From positions 32,635,070-32,699,069 of the forward strand of contig OX381705.1 of assembly GCA_947462335.1 (NCBI GenBank): a stretch of 64,000 nt of DNA, in the 5' to 3' direction. The notes beneath the pieces were generated by a model that had not been told where the DNA came from, did no database searches, and saw only the letters and a program-made list of their open reading frames with translations. Positions 33,206-47,446 of the stretch are shown here, in pieces. Origin of the DNA: Harmothoe impar. Taxonomy: Eukaryota; Annelida; Polychaeta; Phyllodocida; Polynoidae. The position numbers were made by a program, and so were the translations under genes. Position 1 is the stretch's first letter. Each line of letters starts with the position of its first letter.

Positions 33206-36190
33206 AGTCCTTTGCAACATAAGAAGACCGATAGCCGTATGAGTCTATGAGTAACCTGGGCTAACCACTATAGGCTAACGTAGCAAACCTACTGCATAGC
33301 AATGTGAGGTTTCAATTTGACAGGCGGGCTCATATTGCATGCAGGATATTATGTGTGTGTGTGTGTGTCTTATGTCTAAATTAACCTTATTGCACTTTAC
33401 CAAACTGATGTGCATCTCCTCCCCCATGTCTCATACTCTTATTTTGATCATGACTACCATTTTAGCTATACACATAACAGTGTGGGCGAACAAACACATG
33501 ACCCGCATGTATACACAAAACAATAACCAGACCTATGTTCTGCTATATATAGGTACCATTGGCACCGCTGGCCTTTACTCTAACTCTTTGAGTTATGATT
33601 ATTATTCTGTCTAAACCAAAAGCTGGTATATAGTGGACTTCTAAGCTATACAAGCTATGTTTTTCAATGTTACATCAGAATGCTCACCACCCATCCATAA
33701 TGCTGCTCAAATTAATAAATCAATGGTGTCTGAGTCCTGCCTCACAAGGGTCGATTAGGGTCAATCGTTTTTGTTTATAAAGGAGCAATACTAGGCAATG
33801 TTGCTCGTAAATAGAGTTGTCACTCGTAAAGTGGCCTGTTGAATAAGGTAATAAAGATACAGCTGATTTATCTCGGGATAAATATAAACTTGACATGGAA
33901 TTCCTACTAAAATAGGTTGTTCATAATGGTATCCTTTCACGAATCATATAAACATTTCTGCAGTGAAAAAGGTACTCCTAGGTATTCAGATAAATGGACA
34001 GAATTGCCCTAAGATTGATTACTGGTAAGTGCAAGAGGGTTACTCTTAAGTGATATGGCACACATGCTTCACCGCCATCACTCATAACTGTACACTTACT
34101 ATACTAGTAACAAATGCATCATTCTAAGATTGATCCCTTTGAAACACTAACACCACTGCCCTGTTTTGCCTTCCTTAACCATTAATCATATATAGCAAAA
34201 CTCGATCCTAATTCTTTATTCCTTGCAAAATAGGCTACCGGTGTACACCTACGGTTAATAGAACAGTTAGCATGTAATTTCAATATGAGTATACAGTAAT
34301 CTGAAGACTGTATGTCTCTTTCCATTTTGTATTGGCTATATATACGTGTCTGTCTTTGCTAAGGTAACTATTAATATGACCATTTTAGGTTATGTTGCTG
34401 CTGATACTGTAGTTGCCAAGCACTGGCCTACAATCCACATCCGGCACAATATAGATTATGGAGGAAATATGTATGAAAACAGAGTTTCTAGATGATATCG
34501 ACTACTTTATAACATTTAGGGCACAAAATACAGCATATAGGGATCATTGTTAACAGAGCTGTTGTAATACGTGCATTGTCTTTTTTATTATCATTGATTT
34601 GGTGACGTAGAAATGTTTTCAATATCAATTCCGTAATGCTAATGACATTAACAACACACTGGAGAAATCATTCTGATAAATATGCATTTGCCAATTAAAA
34701 GGCATTCTTGCCAAAATCACCAAATACAGTAGCTCACCTGATCCGAGAAAAAAACACACGATTTATTGTCACATTTGGCAATAGTAAATTCATCATTTTT
34801 AAAAACATTCGTAAAATAACCATCACTTTTCCATTGGCTACTTTATCGCTGACATGATACGCTGATCTACTTGAAACAAAAAGTCTACAAAACGCTGAGG
34901 ACATATTTAGTAGCAGGACCTATCAATTTTACATTATACCACTATTAAGGCTATGCTATTGTTGTATTAATATTGGTTATACATATTCTCAAAGGCAAAA
35001 GTGACTCAATGATAAATATTATATAACATATACACAGCAAATGCGCCTATTCATTAATGTGGTGGGAGTGGGATTTAACCTGCACACATCTGCTCTTCGA
35101 CAGCAGCCATTATTGAGCTGCTCTGTGAGCTGCTCCCACCACAAACACGGACATTTGGGAGTTTACATTTAGCTGTAGTGTGTACCCCGAGGGATGCTTT
35201 TACCACGAACCCCTATGGTCCATTGAGGGATTACTGACCTAGTGTACTGTGTAAGTCAGTCACTGACTCGCGGGCGGAAGGCCAGTGGAAAGAGTAGCTG
35301 GCTGGGGTGGAGGCTGGGTAGTGATCAGGGACTGATAGGATTTCCCCCTGCCCCGGCGGCGCGATCCGCCTAGGGATGGCCGAGGGCGGACGCGGTACAT
35401 TAGGCCCACTAGTCACCCATGCGCCATCCTGTCACCTGCCACTCTTAGCAGGGTGCCTCCTGCCGCCCTACCACCCAGCACTCTCCCCCCAATAGCCATA
35501 TCGTTTATGGATCCATCACTTTTGCTTACTCGGCCACTTTGTCACTTTTCTCACTGCTCCCAACACCATTTTACAAATCCATCCATTGCAGCTGCAGCGC
35601 CCGGCCCATCATGATCACTCAACTCAGGCCTAAACACCTTATACTCTACTTATTCTCTGCTAATCCATCTTAAGCACCACCACATCAACAATACACCCAC
35701 CTGCCCATTGCTTACATATACCTCCCCTCATATATACCTCCTCCCCCACCTACTCCTCATCCTTTCATAGACAACACATGCTTCATTCTCACCCACCGCT
35801 GTACTTCCATATGCAGCCCTCCTTTTGCAGTCAATCATCACGTATAGCATACCTATATTCTCTTATCTCCACCCCTTCCACATACACCACACCCAAGGCC
35901 ATACCCCTCTAACCTCATCTGACCAGGCCTTTTCCCCAAGGCCGTAGCACTATACCTTATCCACACTGTAAAAATCTGGCCACATCAATTGCTGTATATT
36001 TCCAGCGAAATCTAGAAGAAAATTACCACATGGATCCTTACTGTAGGACTATAGAATACTTTACTGTATAATTACAGTAGACAGTGTAGTAAAATTACAA
36101 ATAAATAAAGTTGCTATAAGAATTACAGCAGAAATGACCTGGAACCAGAGTTGTCAGCAGATTTTGGTGTGTATCTTAAGTACTCACTTT
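33206..36190. other. Gene-free, mostly AT-rich stretch
   Basis: A (GT)n run is at about 33352-33369. Two GAGCTGCTC sites at 35115 and 35127 are 12 bp apart. A GC-rich patch covers about 35265-35410, followed by C- and A-rich low-complexity DNA to about 35960. The 91-codon frame 33339-33614 is compositional. No gene is supported. Confidence 0.35.
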
Positions 36191-36196
36191 CTACAG

Positions 36197-36338
36197 TGCA
36201 GCCTGACCCTGGCGGGGGACTGTCGTCCCCAATCAGACTCGAGCTACAGGCCTAGCGCCGTTCCTGCCGGACCCTGGGAGATCAAAGCGGACAACGATAG
36301 ACCCTTGATGCCTTCATCAAAGGCGCCACTCTGAGGGG
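36197..36338 (+). CDS. Candidate exon with terminal stop or untranslated exon
   Basis: Acceptor ACTTTCTACAG precedes and a consensus donor GTAAGTGAGG follows at 36339. One frame is open for most of its length (CSLTLAGDCRPQSDSS, then PAGPWEIKADNDRPL) but meets TGA just before the donor. The other two frames stop early. It may be a non-coding (untranslated) exon or a chance pair of splice signals. Confidence 0.25.
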
Positions 36339-36344
36339 TAAGTG

Positions 36345-38790
36345 AGGAGGGTGGTTCTACTGTATGGCTTCCCTCCCTGACTACAGACGTCAGCCTCACT
36401 AACCCGCCTTCAGCTACCACCTTACTATTTGCAGTAGCGCCTGTTCCCTGGTGGTATATGGGTAAAGTGTGAAGGATACAGCAGATAAAGGAGACAGCCC
36501 ACAGGGATATAAGTGGCTTAAAGAATCAACTGAGAATGTACTTGTCCCTGCTTTAGATCCCCTCAGTGTCTATATATATACGTATAGTTGGCACATGAGA
36601 CTCAGAATGAGAGGACGTTGCATACCTGCTGCTTAATTGTGGGCGCATGGAGATTCAGATTTATTTGTCTATGATATAATATACGCACAGATTATTTATA
36701 TATTGCTGGCTATGTACTAAATACCATTCTGATAATGGATGTTGATACGTAATTATTGTAGTTATATACATACCATCTAACAAAGTACCAGTACATGCAT
36801 TGTTCTCATCTGCTGCAGGATAGATACTGGGATGATATAACGTATCATAAAGCAAGCAACATTCTGATGTATAAAACTAAGAATTATGGTGTCATAGTTA
36901 AAACTAACCTTGATAATCATTTTAGCTTCATCTAGTTAGGTGCTGGCCTGTTTTCAGTACTAAAACAATTGTACCCACATTACAGATCTTACAGATCCCA
37001 TTTTCTCGTGTATAGACTGCTCAGATATTAAAACTACATTGCCAGCTCGTCTCCTTAAAACACCCATCAAGAGCTCTATATGATACAAGACATCGAGGAG
37101 GAAAATCTGAAATTGAATTGCCAGTTGCCAACGTAATAGTATCCCGACATGGACTGACAATGCATCACGTTTTATGCTATTATATACTGTGTGGCAGAAT
37201 GGGAATCTAATAGTCCTGAAAATAGATTGAATGAATCTCACAGTACAATTGTGTTTTATTTCAGAACCTCAGATTCAGCTCTGACAACCTTAATTTGGTT
37301 ATTCCCTCGGTCATTGTACAATAGGTTTTACACGAATTGAATTGGGCGTCTAAAAAAGCTACACGATTTTAATATTATAGAATATAGAGAATCATATTCT
37401 ACTTGTTGTTCCTGTTCCGATACATTTTAAATCGTAACATGAAGATCCCATCGTCACTCTGTACTGTCAGTTAGAGCAGTTGGAATCAAACATTTAAACA
37501 CTCGTGTGTCCAAAGCTGCGAACAAACAACAGGCGGGGAGAGAGGGAGAGAGGGAGAGGGTGGGGAGAAGAAAGAGAGATTTAGCAGTGTATGTAATGCT
37601 GTGGGCCTTTTATACTTTGTTTTCTCCATAAAACTACTACATGGTGCAATGTTCAGCATCCTACAGTGGGTGGGTGTAGAGCAATGGATATTTACATGCC
37701 TGGGGCGTAGCTACAACTGATTGCAGCGGGATCTATGTAGACAGTTCATGATGGTGGCAGTAATACATCACTATGAGAAGATAAAGTCGTGCTTTGCCCC
37801 CAGGTATTGTGCCTTTAATAACCCCCCGGCGCCGACCCATCAGATGGGTGGGGAGAGAGTGTTGACTGGCATGGTCTTGTTAAGCATCTATCGTTATTCT
37901 CACAGGCCTTTCACAGCAGCACGGGATATCGTGTAACCAAAGGGGTCGCACAGGAGATACAAAATTATTGCAGCGGCGGGGGCAATGGGGATGGTCTTTG
38001 ATGTTCTCTTAAATCAATGATTGTTTCAGATAGTCCTGGTATCAGATTTTAATAATTATACCCCCTTCAACACATTTTGCAAGCTATTTGCCATTATATA
38101 TATAGAGCCTTTAGAACTTTATTGTTCTAAATGTATGCCATACATCACATACACCCATCATGTTATATGGACGCAGGCCATTATAGTGCCAACAACCCAG
38201 CCTGGCATGGCCAGCTGAACCACCCAGACATGGCTTTATAAATCAGGCTGGCCTTTATCAGCAAACACACGGTGCTTTCACGGGGACACGCGTTCGAGTG
38301 TGTCATCATACAATGGCACTTATGCCTACAACAATTATACATGAGCGTTTTAGTCTGGCTTCGTACCCAATGGGCGCCGCCCACTAATGAGGTAAAGCAT
38401 TGCACATGCACCGGGGGCAACGGTATAGAAATGTGCCCATTGAAAACTATTGAATGTGCAACTGAGCTCGCATAACCATCTGATAATGATCTCGGTGGCT
38501 TCTGTGCCTGGAGTGTGCATGGAGTGGAAAATACTGCTTGCATTTTGAATCGTAATAAAAGACACAGAAGTATTCATAGGCAGGGCTACTTCTGAAGAAA
38601 ATGAGTCGTTGCCCGCGTAGAATAGAGTAGGGTGAAAGGAGCCCCTCTTCCCAAGGGAGTCAGATACGAGAGTGGAAGGAAAGTTATTATTGACAGGAAG
38701 AGCAGCTCAGACAAAGGGAGCAATTCAGTTTAGAGGGGACAGTGGGCAGATGGAGAAGATCAATGGTCATCAGACACACACAGCAATGTC
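36345..38790. other. Gene-free stretch
   Basis: Purine-rich low-complexity DNA lies at about 37530-37580, and one exact GAGCAGCTC at 38700. The minus-strand frame 36960-37241 and the overlapping frames at 38181-38577 have no recognised domain. Confidence 0.35.
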
Positions 38791-38799
38791 TGTCACAAT

Positions 38800-39340
38800 C
38801 CTAATGTAATTCTAAGAATTTAGCCCCAACAGTCAATTTCCGATTTCCACCATCCCAGGTTCAGTGCAAGCGCATTTAAATGGCACCCATAACACATAAC
38901 CCTCTTTAATGCTGCAAGAACTCCCAGACGTGAAGACCTCAAATCAGGCTCTCAGCTGAAGATGATTCGAAATTTGAGAGGACCTGTTATGGTAGTTTAT
39001 CCCACCATCGTCATATCAAAACATAACATTTTCAGTCGATTCCTTTCACAGACACATCTGTTTTTCTCCCAAGCTTGAAGCGGTGTTCTAATAATAAAAT
39101 TGGCGTGTTGACAAGGACATTTTAAAATAACATAGAATATTAATCCATTTGGCCAGGCCACCTTGCCGCTTTCATCTCAACAGGCCATGTGCTGATATCC
39201 CTATCGCATTAGCTATATTTAGATCCCATTTCTCCCGAAGTGTGCACAGTGTATGTGCTATTTAAGATGGGAATCAGTAGAGGAATAGCACCACTTCTCG
39301 TTTAATCGAAGTGTTGTGGGTTGTTTCACAATAGCGTTCA
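38800..39340. promoter_or_regulatory. Candidate conserved non-coding element
   Basis: A long non-repetitive stretch without an open frame, containing GCATTTAAATGG, CTCTTTAATGCTG and GTTTAATCGAAG words. It is the clearest enhancer-like block in texture. This is inference that needs alignment to relatives. Confidence 0.25.
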
Positions 39341-39349
39341 TGAAGAGTA

Positions 39350-42300
39350 TCATGATATTGTTTATCACAATGTCTCAGGTAATATGGTCAATTTGGTAAA
39401 TATGCATATAAATGTAGGATTTTAACGTACATTGGATTCTTCTCTCTTTAAATTACCATGAGACGTATTTGGGAGATTTTGCTTAATTATCACAATGAAA
39501 TGGTGTATGAGGTTGCTTTGTACAAAATATTGATGATGAATAAGGTACCTAAAGGTACCGGCATTTATCACCAGAATTGGTCTCTAGAACTGAATTATCA
39601 CAATGACTCTAAAAATGCAAGAGGAATTATTATCTACAAAATGTACTTCGTTCGGCATCGCTTTGCCTAACTGAAACACACATGTCTTGCCTTATATATA
39701 ACAAGCATATGCAGCGTTCTAAGGTCATGTTACTGCAAGGAGAGAGATGCTGTAGGGTAGTATGAGTTATCTATTTACGTAAAAGAACATCTGAATGGAC
39801 AGTGATTGTTGTAAACGCCTGACGTTGCACAGTCCATTGGAGAATCTACAGCCATCCTTTGTGTGCCCGAGCTCTTATTGAATTCTCAATTGTATGAGGT
39901 CCCGACTGGTGGACAATCAAAATGTCTAGTTTTATTGGAGTCTGCTCGGATCTGAACGGGATAGTCATCGCGTATTTCCGGCACCCACACAATCGGGTTG
40001 GCCTCATTGAATTGCTTACTGCCATGGTTTGCATCATTTTGTACGTTACAGTAGTGAGCTGGGCGGCACGTGGGGAGCAGAGGTCGGTGAGGTGACACAC
40101 ACCAGGCATGGCATCCTAGTAAATTGTTCGCCACATCCATCATCTCTGGGCCTGCATGTATGCGGGCAGATGGATCAGTACACAGCCTCTCCTACCTCTA
40201 TAGCCATCCCACACCATGTAGATATATAATAGGGTGAGCCCAGACCAGGGTTACCCTTTCATTGCTCCCTTTAACCCTCCCCTCTTCCCTGCACCGTCTG
40301 CATGCAATGCCCTATTACTCCTATTCCCGTCAGTAACACCCTCTCCCACAACACCCGAACGCTACAGCCTGCATGGCTCTGCCCATCGTCCAGACATTCA
40401 GCCTCCCTTCTGGCCTTCTGGATACTCTGTTTGCTGGACATGCTGGGTGTTTAGGCTCTGGTGGGCTGGGCGGAGGGAGGTACCGGGAGATACAAACACA
40501 CACCGGGGTTGCAGGAGGGTGTGGATGTGGGGGAGGATGTCCCTGGTGCACAGCCTCTTCTTTCCCACAGCCTTCACCCTCCAAGGGAAAGGCTTGATAT
40601 GAAGATAGATGCTAGGCATAGTAACATATGAGTCTGGCTGCTTTTCCAGGCTGACAGCAACCAGTCATAATGGGGGCAATATATATGCAGGCAGTGAGAC
40701 ATACAAAGGATAACGATGGCACAGCCAGGGCCAGGGAGAATCAATGATTTAGGGGTGGTTTGGGAGGGCATAGTGCTGGACACGCCCGACATAACTATGC
40801 CAATGTAATCATGGCCTATAACCTCACATGTTGAAAATTACTAGTTCCATTCACCAATACTCTCGCAGTGCCTTGAAAGCAAAGGATCGAAAAGGAACTT
40901 ATTTCTGCCGTGCCTGTCATCGAAGGGCACTAATTGAGTCACTATGTCACGGTTCATTATGGAAAGATTCCCAGCATGATGCTCCAGTCATTGTGCCATC
41001 TCAAGTGCTATCAGGGGTGCATCTATCTAATAGTGAGCAACACATTGTGTAGTAATACACAAGTTGTAGAGCCATAATCGCTGTCCCCTATACATTTTGA
41101 AGTGATCCTTTCACGACGGTCTATCATTATATCCGCCGTTACTATACTTGCCGTTAATATGATGTACCTATAATTATTATAATGTAACTATTTGTATAAT
41201 ATATATGAGGAAGTGATCTGCTAATTAAGATTCTCCGGGTTCATTAAGGAAGGCTAGATGTGTGATTATAATTAATACACTATGTATGTCATGTACAATT
41301 CACGTAACAAGGATATTTAACTCTTGTACCTGTTTTGATAATTACCATTGTCCAAGGCTTATTACACATAATCATATTATGCAGCTACTCATGCATATAC
41401 ATAGCTTACTGACACTCACATTAGGAGAGGCTGCTCAATGGACCATATACAGCCCTGTATGTAATATACAGTCAAACCATTTCCGTTGTTCTCTCAGCCA
41501 ACTGTGGTGTAAATCAGTAGTACGTCACATCAACAATGTACAACGTTCTCCTACAACAACATGTGCTTCTTGGCTACACAACAGTGCTCCTAATAGGGCA
41601 GCGGTGAAAGAATATCAGGGGGATAAGAGAAACAGCAGCTACTTCGGAGAGCGTGACAGCTTATGACGAGAACATCAATGCCATCCCGACTTTAGCCATT
41701 AACAGAAGACGTGTTCCCAGTGGTAACAACTTGTAGTCAAGAAGTATTCAATAAGACTAGCCGGTTTGACAACATTATTGCATTGTGTGTCGGGGTTAGC
41801 TAACCGGCGGTACGCCTGCAGCAATATTGGCAAACACCCAAAGGGTCCCGACCTTCTGTTTGCGCAGGCGCCATTGGAATCTGCTTACTTCCGTCAGTGG
41901 CATAATGACCAATACCTCTGACCTGGAATAACTCGGTCACCGTTCAGCACCATTTGAGGAATCCTCTTTGTGGAATGATCCATGAGTCAGCCATGTCGAT
42001 GACCCCCCCCCCCCTTCCCCACCCGTCTACATAATGTTCACCTTAATTTGTGTTAATCACCCTTGGATTCTCTAAAGTGTTCTTCGTCAACACATTTGTC
42101 ATAAATGTTCTTTGACGTCTACTGATGGCCAAATGGAAACGGGGCCATTAATCCTTGATAATTAGCAGCAACAGGTATAACAAGATAAACGGCCAAAGCC
42201 GCTCACATCTATTAGTCTTGAATGTCACGCCAATAATATTAATCATAATTACATGGACTCCCCTTCTTGTGATGAAATCTGACACTAAGCCAACATGGTC

Positions 42301-43250
42301 TTAATTGGAACTGAAACTAAGGGATTTCTAAATAATGGTTGATGTCCGACCTCGATTCGGTGTAAAAAAAAGGTTAAATTTTTAGTCAATAGTTTATTGA
42401 CGATACGTTAGTTTACCCCACTAATTAGTGTTGTGCAGGAGAGAGCACATTTTCAATCAAATTTCCGATTATGGGTTTTCATATTGAGTGTCAGTCAGTC
42501 CGACCAAAACATTTTACTTGGATAAAAAGAATCAAATAGGGCAAACAGGCGTCCGGCAATTATACGGGGGACGCCGGAACTGTAATGCAACTATAACAAT
42601 ACAACTATCGCCCAAAACCGTGAACAATATGGTGCGACCGGATAATATAGACTCCTTATTTTTGTTATTGAATCCTGTTTATCTTTCCTCTGGTTACCGA
42701 ATGTAAAGGTCAATGACCGAGAAAACGGATCTTAAGTTTTTGTCGTGTAGTCGGGCAAACAAAAGGTATATTGTTATACTGTTCAAAACGATTGTAATGT
42801 GACATTATACATCAGTTTCCGTATTTTCTGTGTTATATCATTCTGCCACCTCCCTGAATATAGCTCACTTGCATGTTGACAAAGAGTATAATTGATAAGT
42901 CAGCATTGCCATGCATTATCTGTTCATCGATCCAGTTGTATTACACAGTTAATCACTAATTATAAATAATTTAAATCTGTGACATGTACTGGGAAAAGGG
43001 ACCTCAGTGCACCCTGTACTAAGGGCCTTTTTGCAGATCGTGTCACTTATTATATTTTATAGACCGTAAGAACAACAGGAATAGTCTATACAGACTATAT
43101 ACCTTCATGGCCACGGTCCACTGGGCCCTTATCGGCCGAAGTTATGTAGGAAAGATATGGGCTTAGTCGGCCGAAGCTCCTCCGTGGATGGTGGCTATAA
43201 CTAAAAGGGCAACTATCAATTAATGTCAGAAAAACAAAGGTAGTTTTATC
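39350..43250. other. Gene-free stretch with a second foldback MITE and enhancer-like DNA
   Basis: A C-run lies at 42003-42014. The block 42050-42330 (GTGTTAATCACC, GATAATTAGCAG, ATATTAATCATAATTACATG) looks enhancer-like. Overlapping frames at 39846-40143, 40234-40602 and 41262-41666 show no domain. No gene is supported. Confidence 0.3.
42978..43046. mobile_element. Foldback MITE, second copy
   Basis: The same family as 28902-28980 in the opposite orientation: TGTGACATGTACTGGGAAAA on the left pairs with TTTTTGCAGATCGTGTCA on the right around a GTGCACCCTGTAC centre. It is slightly shorter and more diverged. Confidence 0.65.
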
Positions 43251-43256
43251 CTAAAA

Positions 43257-43346
43257 TACCGGCATAATGATTTATCCAAGATGTATAGGCACTACTACTC
43301 ATTACCGGCATAATTATTTATCCCAAGATGCATATAGGCACTATTA
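43257..43346. repeat. Two-copy direct repeat, 46-bp offset
   Basis: TACCGGCATAATGATTTATC at 43257 recurs at 43303 as TACCGGCATAATTATTTATC. Both are followed by CCAAGATG and ATAGGCACTA. Two units only. Confidence 0.8.
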
Positions 43347-43349
43347 ACA

Positions 43350-44130
43350 CAGTATTTACTGATTCAATTACACATTGTATCGCAGCCAAGAGGACCTCTG
43401 GATCACTGTGGCCTGTACCGTAATAGACTTGGTCTCGACGCCAAACAGTTGTCAGAACTCTACTACAATTCAGAGTCGGAGTAAGCCAATATACGCCATT
43501 GGCACCACTTCCACTTCACTTCCCGAATAACAAACCTGCAGTTACCTCAAGCTGCGCACGCCTCCTCGGATCCTGCCAGTTTCTAATCGAGTGCACCTTG
43601 ACCTTTGACGCCGCAGAGTACTTCAATATTACATTCCTCAATCCGCCTCCTCCTTTTTGCCCCTCGGAATAATCGATGCCCGCCGTGGAGACGTTAATTA
43701 CAGTGCAGCCAACATTCTGCTAGCCCCGTTAGCGGCACCGAGACTGTTGAGCACTGCCTCCAGCACAGGCGGCTGGGTCCTTAATTGAAAAGGTGGACCC
43801 GGAAAGGGGCAAATTGAGCCGGCTGTTGACGGCCAGCTGGAGGCCGACAGCAGTGTGAGCTGCTCTCTGAGGGACTGCGATCAGGACGCGGGCTGGGGTT
43901 ATCACTAGTGACCATCGTCACCTGGGGTGGCAGCTACTTGATTGGAACTGTCACGTCTCTACTACGAGGCACAGCCGACCAAGGCTGCTACAGCCAACGG
44001 GAGAGAAGGGGGGGGGGGGGAGGGGTATGTTTGATGTGTGCGGGGAGGTTGATATTAAACATGCCGGTTATCACATTGAGTAGCAGGCTGCCTTTACTAC
44101 ATACCCCGCCATAACCTTCAGTCTACCTCA
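43350..44130. other. GC-rich gene-free stretch
   Basis: A CpG-containing block covers about 43540-43900, one GAGCTGCTC is at 43857, and a G-run is near 44008-44020. No supported gene. Confidence 0.3.
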
Positions 44131-44132
44131 TC

Positions 44133-44445
44133 ATGGTACCCGCACAGACAGTGCCCAGCCTGCTACCCCTCACCATGATACCCGCACAGACAGCAGCCTG
44201 CTACCCCTCACCATGATACCCGCATAGACAGCAGCCTGCTACCCCTCACCATGATACCCACATACAGCAGTCTGCTACCCCACACCATGATACCCATATA
44301 GACAGCAGCCTGCTACCTCTCACCATGATACCCACATAGACAGCGGCCTGCTACCCCTCACCATGATACCCACATAGACAGCAGCCTGCTACCCCTCACC
44401 ATGATACCCACATACAGCAGTCTGCTACCTGTCACAAGGATACCA
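44133..44445. repeat. Minisatellite, 38-bp unit, about 8 copies
   Basis: CACCATGATACCC starts at about 44171, 44209, 44247, 44283, 44321, 44359 and 44397, mostly 38 bp apart, each followed by ACAGCAGCCTGCTACC. The first and last units are partial or diverged. Confidence 0.9.
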
Positions 44446-44449
44446 GACA

Positions 44450-45650
44450 GACAGAATCATTAAGAAATGTCACGTTTCATTATTGCCACCTCCAGCTGGA
44501 CTCTATTTAGCTACACTCCATATTTACAGCAGTTTAGCAATGGGAGAAACTATCATAAGTATGGTCCCGTGTGTGCAGGTGTGATAAGGTTATGTACATG
44601 ACTGTGTGTATATGATATTTAGACTAATGTAACGGCACAGAACTTGCATACCGCCAATTAGGCTACGCTTGATCGTGCGCTGTTATGGACTATAGTTGTG
44701 CTCTTTATTGATAGCTTCGTTTACAGATGTACACGTAGGCTATATAGGGCAAATTGGGTACTCTCTCAGGAAAGAGAAACAGTGTGGAGATGGAATTGAA
44801 GGACTCATATTCTCCTATCTAAAGGGTATCTGGGAGATGCATGTAACCTTTAATCGCGGTGCCTATTCCCATCCAGTTCCATTACCACCGAGTTGCATCT
44901 ACCCGATATATGACATCTATAAAGGAAACCCGAAGAAGGAGGTATCGATTTTGCTGTAAATCTTTGATAAAGGCATTTTTCAGTTTCTGGCATAGATCTT
45001 GCAGTCGTAAGTCCACGCCGCAAAGGAATTCCCTGTGGGGGAGTGCACAATAAAGGCTTCAGTAGCAGCTGCCACCTCATACAGCCTGTCTAGATTGAGG
45101 CGGGACTCCATTGTAACGAGAGGCAATTCCCTATAGACTGCATGTGACATGGTTACAGTAGTCTGACTGCTAGAGTGGTGTATTTAGCCAACACTGCCTG
45201 CTGCATCCCGCTGACTGACCTGCTACCCTTCCCTTCACCCACCCCCACACCCCTTACTCCAGGGTGGATTAGCCGCAGACAGTCGCCTCCTTCCGACTGA
45301 CTGTCTCCTCCGGGAGCACAGCCGACATAATGGCGTGTTCTACACCCAAGGAGGCCCGGCCCAGGAGGACCGTTATCCTCCATGGCGCTATTGATGTGGT
45401 CGGGTTGGTACAAGTACGGGGAGGGGCCGTCCCTGTAACATGGCTCTGGGAAGACCTTGGTTAGGCTCCGGCTCCAGTCTGATCCCCTGGAGGAGGGCTG
45501 GTGGTGTGTATATCACATCATTGGCGACTCTAGGTGGTGGTGCAACGTGCCTAACGTACAGTAGTGTACCCCTATATCCCGGCCTGGTGAGGAAGGTGAG
45601 GATACACGTACACCATGGAGGATGGCGAGTGGGGGTTGAATTCACTTACA
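44450..45650. other. Gene-free stretch, GC-rich from 45.2 kb
   Basis: Overlapping frames on both strands at 45153-45712 reflect GC-rich composition and carry no recognised domain. Nothing else can be supported. Confidence 0.3.
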
Positions 45651-45703
45651 CTGAGACAAAAATTGAGCGTCAGCCTGACGCTGGCCATGTCGCCAAAACC
45701 ACC

Positions 45704-45876
45704 CACTTATAATGGTCAGGCATTTTGTTGAGAGTTAGGCAATCCTGGACTCGCCCAAAATGGCTGGAGAGTCTGGAAATGATGGACCTCTACTCAGAGT
45801 CTGCCAATGGTGGACCCTTGCAGGCTGAAACAGAGGCTCCATTATCCCTCATCAAAATGTCTGACCGTTATAAGTG
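45704..45876. mobile_element. 173-bp MITE with CACTTATAA termini
   Basis: The left end CACTTATAATGGTCAGGCAT and the right end read inward, CACTTATAACGGTCAGACAT, match over 24 bp with two differences. The interior shares words (GGCTGGAGAGTCTGG, and flanking GCCATGTCGCCAAAA) with the element at 57.4-57.8 kb. No coding capacity. Confidence 0.75.
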
Positions 45877-45879
45877 AGT

Positions 45880-47220
45880 CATGGCACTTTTATTAGTGTC
45901 GGTAATGTGGTTCTTTTCTGTGATAGCTTAACATGGATATCATTTGAAATGCATGCACTGATAGGCATGATCACTTGGCGGTCACATTTAGTATAGGTGC
46001 CTATAAACATCAAAATAACCAATGCTTACCCTACACTACAAGAATCATGAATATGTATGAAGGATCATGTGGACACTAAACCGCTCTGTTGTTTTCTATA
46101 TGCCCTTCTCCGGTGGTCTTGGCAGGCATCTCATGCCAACATGTACATGTATATTTAATCAGGCACGGTGATATTGGCGTCCTAAAGCGTCTACAGGCGG
46201 CTTGGGTAAACCATTGTTATTAGCCAGCGCTGATAGTACGTCTGTATGAATGTCTACAGTAGAGGCGCAAACCCTTCTGATGATACCTAAGCTGTCTTGT
46301 TATTTCTAGCCCTTTCAGCATGGCTAATGGGAAATGTACATCAAGTTGAAGGGCGCTGCATCATATTTCTGTACTACATGATGTTTCATATTTGACCCTG
46401 TTATTTTAGAAGCATTCAGAGTGAACAATTGGAACAGAGAGAGGCCCTTTCAGTGACCTGACGGATATAAAATAGTAAATGTTGCTCCCGGCAGGCACAT
46501 ATTCTATATATCTGAGCCCATCATACATTGACTGCATTAATACATCAAAGGGATGTTCTACTATGATGAAGCTTATACCTGAATTTTACCTCAATACAAC
46601 CAAGAGAGAATTTTGTCTGTATTTGCTATATTTTTTCTGATACGGGTCATGCTTATTACAGTATGACTGGATTCTCAGGAGTGAATTCTGGTTGCCATGC
46701 AGAGCGCAAAGGGTATATCAACTTGTTGCAGCATAGGTAATTTTCTAGGAAAAGTCATCATTTCTAAAGCATAATAATTATTTTCAATATCTTTTGGATT
46801 TGGTATTGTACTTTATTGTAGGCAAACTAGGGCTTCTCTGATAACGACGTTATCACCCTTTCTAGTACATTTCCTATTAAGTTAGACGTCTCTGTGGATA
46901 TGTTGTCTTAGAGAAGATGAACTTGATAAGGGCCACGCTGTATTGTGTGACGTAGTCTTTGCTCCCACGAATGCGTGGGATTGAAAACAGCAATAAAGTA
47001 AAGGACAAAGAAACGGGCGAAGTCGATAGATAGATATTTTTCGTGCTCATCCTCACAACAAATCATTGGCTAAAGAATAGAGGGAAGCATAAGATATACA
47101 TATAAATCAAAGTGGACATAATTTCAAGATACACGTCTTTATAATACTCTAAAGGATAGGAAGGTAAGAGTACTATATAAACAGGACATAATTGTATATA
47201 TCTATATATATATGCATACA
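45880..47220. other. Gene-free stretch
   Basis: No supported features. The sequence is AT-rich and mostly non-repetitive. Confidence 0.35.
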
Positions 47221-47224
47221 CCCG

Positions 47225-47406
47225 AGGGAGGCGTAAGTAGTATATTGAAAATAAGCATTGTTCCAAGCTCCTACTCTCAGTGTTGCCTCAGGAATGGGGA
47301 GGTGCGCGCAGTATATTGGAAGTTAACACGCTTTCAGGCTCTACATCTTCTTAGGAATAGAGATATGTTAGTAGTCGCTGACATTCGGCACGGTTACAGG
47401 CTCATA

Positions 47407-47446
<40 letters not shown>

